From contig JARGOG010000001.1 in NCBI GenBank assembly GCA_029212785.1, positions 110,758 through 174,757 on the forward strand: DNA of 64,000 bases. The letters run 5' to 3'. Positions 61,651 through 64,000 of the stretch are shown piece after piece. Positions within the stretch are counted from its first letter, which is position 1, and each line of letters begins with the position of its first letter. This stretch comes from Thalassobaculaceae bacterium (GTDB lineage Bacteria; Pseudomonadota; Alphaproteobacteria; Thalassobaculales; Thalassobaculaceae). A program made the translations under genes and the position numbers. The notes below the pieces were generated by a model that saw only the letters and a program-made list of their open reading frames with translations, had not been told where the DNA came from and made no database searches.

Positions 61651-63417
61651 CTACCCCCGCCGCGCCGCCGTCGCCACCGTATCGACCGATCCGTCCGCCG
61701 CGACCACCACGCCGAACGCCTCGGCTGCCGTCTCCACGGTGATTAGCCCGTCGAGCACGTCCTCGGCCACCGCGTGCGGGTCGCGGGTCATCGGGTCGCC
61801 GTAGCCGCCGCCGGCCGGGCCGAGGCAGCGGAAGCGGTCGCCCTTGGCGATGCGCATATGCGGCACCTTGGACGGCAACTCGCGCACCGCGCCGGACGGC
61901 GTGTGCAGCCGCAGCTCGGCCTGCTTGCCGCTGGCGCCGCCATCGAAGCCCCAGGGGGCGAAGCCGTGGCCCTCGCCCTCGACCGAGGCCCCGCCATCGG
62001 CCAGGTACTCGAACTCGCGCACCGAGCCGAGGCCGCCGCGCCACTTGCCGGCGCCGACCACGTTCTCCCGCAGCTCGTAGCGCGAGACCCGCAGGGGCAG
62101 GTGGGTCTCGATATCCTCGATCGGGTTGTTGCGGGTGTTGGCGTAGAGCGTGTCGACCGCGTCCATGCCGTCGCTGCCGTAGCGCCCGCCGTAGCTTCCC
62201 TCGAAGATCTCCATATGGACCCAGTGCTTGCCGGCGTTGAGGCCGGAGAAGGCGATGACCTTCAGGTTACCGATCCCGGCCGACACGTTATGGGGCATCG
62301 CCTGGGCGAGCGCCTTCATCACCGTGTCGGCGAGCTGGTTGCCGGGGCAGAAGCGGGCGATCGTCGGGGCCGGGAACACCGGATTGGCGAGGCATCCCGT
62401 CGGCGCGTTGATGGTGATCGGCCGTGTCAGCCCGTCATTCACCGGGATATGGCCGTGGATCGCGGTGTCGAGCAGGACCGAGCGGATGGTCAGCCAGATC
62501 GCGATATCGGCGGTGCCGACCAGCGGCATGTTGATCGGCGCGTCGTCGACCTGATCCGCCGTACCGGTCAGATCGACCTCGATCTCGTCGCCGCGCACCC
62601 GCAGGGTTACACAGATCGGCAGCTCCTTCTTTTTCGGGTCGGCGGAGTCCAGGAACCCGTCGATATACGTGGTGGCGGAGTAGTCGCCGTCCGGCAGCTT
62701 GGCGATGGCGCCGCGCATCAGCCGCTCGGCGTGGTCCATGGCGCCCTCGCAGGCGGCCTCCAGGGTCTCCACGCCGAAGCGGTCCATCAGTTCCTCGAAG
62801 CGCTTCGCACCAATGCGGGCGGCGGCGATCTGCGCTTCCATGTCGCCGACCACCATGTCCGAGACGCGGATATTGTCGCGCAGGATGTGCCAGACGGGAT
62901 CGACCTTCACCCCTTGGTCATAGACTTTGATCGCCTTGAATTGCAGGCCCTCGGCATAGGCGTCGATGGCGTCGACGATGCCACAGCTTCCCGGGGTCAG
63001 CGCGCCGATATCCAGGTGGTGGGCGGTGGTGCCGGCCCAGGCGATCAGACGCGCGCCGTGGAAGATCGGCACCATGAAGGCGACGTCCGGACCGTGGCTG
63101 GCGCCGGAATAGGCGTCGTTGTGCATGATCACGTCGCCCGCCCGCACGGTCTCCCCGCGTTCGGCCATGATCCGGTTGATGCCCTGGATGTAGCCGGGGA
63201 TCGGTCCGGATTGCAGCGGCGTCGACTGGGCGCTTTCGGCCAGGCCGCGGCCCGTCGCGTCGACCAGGCCGGCGCCGAAATCCTCCGACTCCCGGATGAT
63301 CGAGGAATAGGACATGCGCATCAGCCGATAGCCCATCTCGACGGCGATGTTCTCCAGTGCCCCTTGGACGACGGCGACGGTGACCGGATCGACGGCCGGC
63401 TTGGTCTCGGCGTTCAT
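61651..63417 (-). CDS. hyuB: Hydantoinase B/oxoprolinase family protein (588 aa)
   Basis: The opening DPVTVAVVQGALENIAVEMGYRLMRMSYSSIIRESEDFGAGLVDATGR is the HyuB signature. Also GDVIMHNDAYSGASHGPDVAFMVPIFH, RSVLLDTAIHGHIPVNDGLTRPI and GAGKWRGGLGSVREFEY. It forms the HyuAB complex that hydrolyses hydantoins, N-methylhydantoin or 5-oxoproline with ATP. ATG 63417 is chosen, overlapping the hyuA stop. Substrate not fixed. Confidence 0.9.
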   Translation of the reverse strand: MNAETKPAVDPVTVAVVQGALENIAVEMGYRLMRMSYSSIIRESEDFGAGLVDATGRGLAESAQSTPLQSGPIPGYIQGINRIMAERGETVRAGDVIMHNDAYSGASHGPDVAFMVPIFHGARLIAWAGTTAHHLDIGALTPGSCGIVDAIDAYAEGLQFKAIKVYDQGVKVDPVWHILRDNIRVSDMVVGDMEAQIAAARIGAKRFEELMDRFGVETLEAACEGAMDHAERLMRGAIAKLPDGDYSATTYIDGFLDSADPKKKELPICVTLRVRGDEIEVDLTGTADQVDDAPINMPLVGTADIAIWLTIRSVLLDTAIHGHIPVNDGLTRPITINAPTGCLANPVFPAPTIARFCPGNQLADTVMKALAQAMPHNVSAGIGNLKVIAFSGLNAGKHWVHMEIFEGSYGGRYGSDGMDAVDTLYANTRNNPIEDIETHLPLRVSRYELRENVVGAGKWRGGLGSVREFEYLADGGASVEGEGHGFAPWGFDGGASGKQAELRLHTPSGAVRELPSKVPHMRIAKGDRFRCLGPAGGGYGDPMTRDPHAVAEDVLDGLITVETAAEAFGVVVAADGSVDTVATAARRG

Positions 63418-64000
63418 CACGTGTCTCCCTTGTTGAGCAGCAGGTTGCCGGCGGCATCGGCCCGCGCGGTCCAGCCCGGCGGGACCACGGTGGTCGTGTC
63501 GGTCTGCAGAATGACCGCGGGGCCGGGGACGTCGGTGTCGAGCGGCAGCTTGAAGCGGTCGAGGAACGCGGTCGGTAGGGCCCGCACGCCGTCGGATGTG
63601 GCGAAGACGGCCTCGCCCTGGTGCACGGTGGCGGTCGCCACATTGTCACCGCCCGGAAAGGCGGGAGGGGCGATCTTCGCCGCCTCGCCCTTGGCGGTGA
63701 CGCGAATGTTGACGATCTCAATCGGGCTGCCGGGGAAAGCGTGGCCGTACTCCGCCTCGTGGGCCTTGGCAAAGGCGTCGAGCACTCGGGCGATACCGCC
63801 ATCGGTCACGGCACCGTCGGGGAAGGCGACGCGCAACTCGTAGCCCTGGCCGACATAGCGCAGATCGCCGGCGCGCCGGTAACTGACGCCAGCGGGATCG
63901 ACCTTGTCAGCGGCGAGCTGGGCGCCGAGATCGGCCTCCATCGCCACGAAGTCTTCGTTCAGGCGCGCCAGGTCGATGTCCGTGGAGACCTGGAATTCGG
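63417..64000 (-). CDS. hyuA: Hydantoinase A/oxoprolinase family protein, C-terminal part (5' end beyond window)
   Basis: Open reading continues past the track start to the window edge (preceding codons read EFQVSTDIDLARLNEDFVAM), so this is the 3' portion of hyuA. GYELRVAFPDG, EYGHAFPGSPIEIVNIRVTAKG, LDTDVPGPAVILQTDTTTVVPPGWTARADAAGNLLL are HyuA C-terminal features. The TGATG overlap couples it to hyuB. ATP-binding and N-terminal domains lie outside. Confidence 0.88.
   Translation of the reverse strand, partial: EFQVSTDIDLARLNEDFVAMEADLGAQLAADKVDPAGVSYRRAGDLRYVGQGYELRVAFPDGAVTDGGIARVLDAFAKAHEAEYGHAFPGSPIEIVNIRVTAKGEAAKIAPPAFPGGDNVATATVHQGEAVFATSDGVRALPTAFLDRFKLPLDTDVPGPAVILQTDTTTVVPPGWTARADAAGNLLLNKGDT

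Noticed and set aside
61774-63843. 689-aa plus-strand ORF
   Set aside because: Antisense to hyuB/hyuA, which have strong family motifs; the ORF is His/Arg/Asp-rich shadow of high-GC codons.
1-64000. CRISPR array
   Set aside because: No regularly spaced direct repeats of CRISPR length were seen; the short tandem repeat at 36576 has only two 13-bp units.

Overview
The window is a GC-rich chromosome segment from an alphaproteobacterium. The pointers are an alphaproteobacterial-type Fur that lacks the CxxC zinc motifs, a TIGR04372-type glycosyltransferase, PAS_5-type small proteins, an 'LGHNGGPPL' protein, many ABC/TRAP importers and HyuAB. The overall flavour is a heterotrophic, possibly marine Rhodospirillales-like organism, but the genus cannot be fixed from sequence reading alone. 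Coding density is high, with short gaps, frequent ATGA/GTGA/TGATG overlaps and clear Shine-Dalgarno (SD) sites. No CRISPR array, rRNA or intact insertion sequence was seen.

Layout. (1) 1-14.5 kb: a polyamine region. It holds a gamma-glutamylpolyamine-synthetase-like enzyme, a putrescine/polyamine aminotransferase, a membrane hybrid kinase plus single-domain receiver, a complete spermidine/putrescine-type ABC importer (SBP, two permeases, ATPase) and N-carbamoylputrescine amidase. A 10-mer is shared upstream of the two catabolic genes. (2) 14.5-20.3 kb: a glycerophosphodiester phosphodiesterase divergent from ugpB-ugpA-ugpE-ugpC, with heptamers at 11-bp spacing resembling a Pho box between them. 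This reads as a phosphate-starvation glycerol-3-phosphate scavenging unit. (3) 20.5-25.6 kb: MarC, a TRAP transporter (dctQ-dctM-dctP) with a good terminator, a GNAT and a cupin. (4) 25.7-33.7 kb: two tandem PAS_5-like paralogues, an FAD monooxygenase with a radical-SAM/SPASM protein, an ECF sigma/zinc anti-sigma pair, an MFS protein and small unknowns. (5) 32.8-36.5 kb: LysR divergent from a PhyH oxygenase, then a cysteine-dioxygenase-like cupin, a Fur-family regulator and a 66-aa protein. (6) 36.6-42.8 kb: an SDR and a HisD-family dehydrogenase resembling sulfopropanediol dehydrogenase with a LysR gene, an XRE-cupin regulator, an LGHNGGPPL protein and a Cys/Met-metabolism PLP enzyme.

(7) 43-45 kb: tRNA-Ser(GCT) followed by a decayed site-specific recombinase tail, then a CsoR/DmeR-type metal sensor with a G-tract operator and a NreB-like exporter with a His-rich tail. 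This is most easily read as an acquired nickel/cobalt resistance module at a tRNA. (8) 45-50 kb: a luciferase-like oxidoreductase, an alpha/beta hydrolase with a cysteine nucleophile, a NodB-type deacetylase and a divergent IlvD/EDD dehydratase. (9) 50-60.3 kb: a 1119-aa hybrid kinase, a class IV aminotransferase, an orphan glycosyltransferase, a SnoaL-like protein, a second sensor kinase coupled to a small secreted protein, and hisS. (10) 60.3-64 kb: palindromic intergenic repeats around a second PhyH oxygenase, then hyuB and the 3' part of hyuA running off the window.

Starts were moved from the ORF track wherever an SD site, family start or overlap argued for it. Functional assignments come from motif recognition, and no database search was run.
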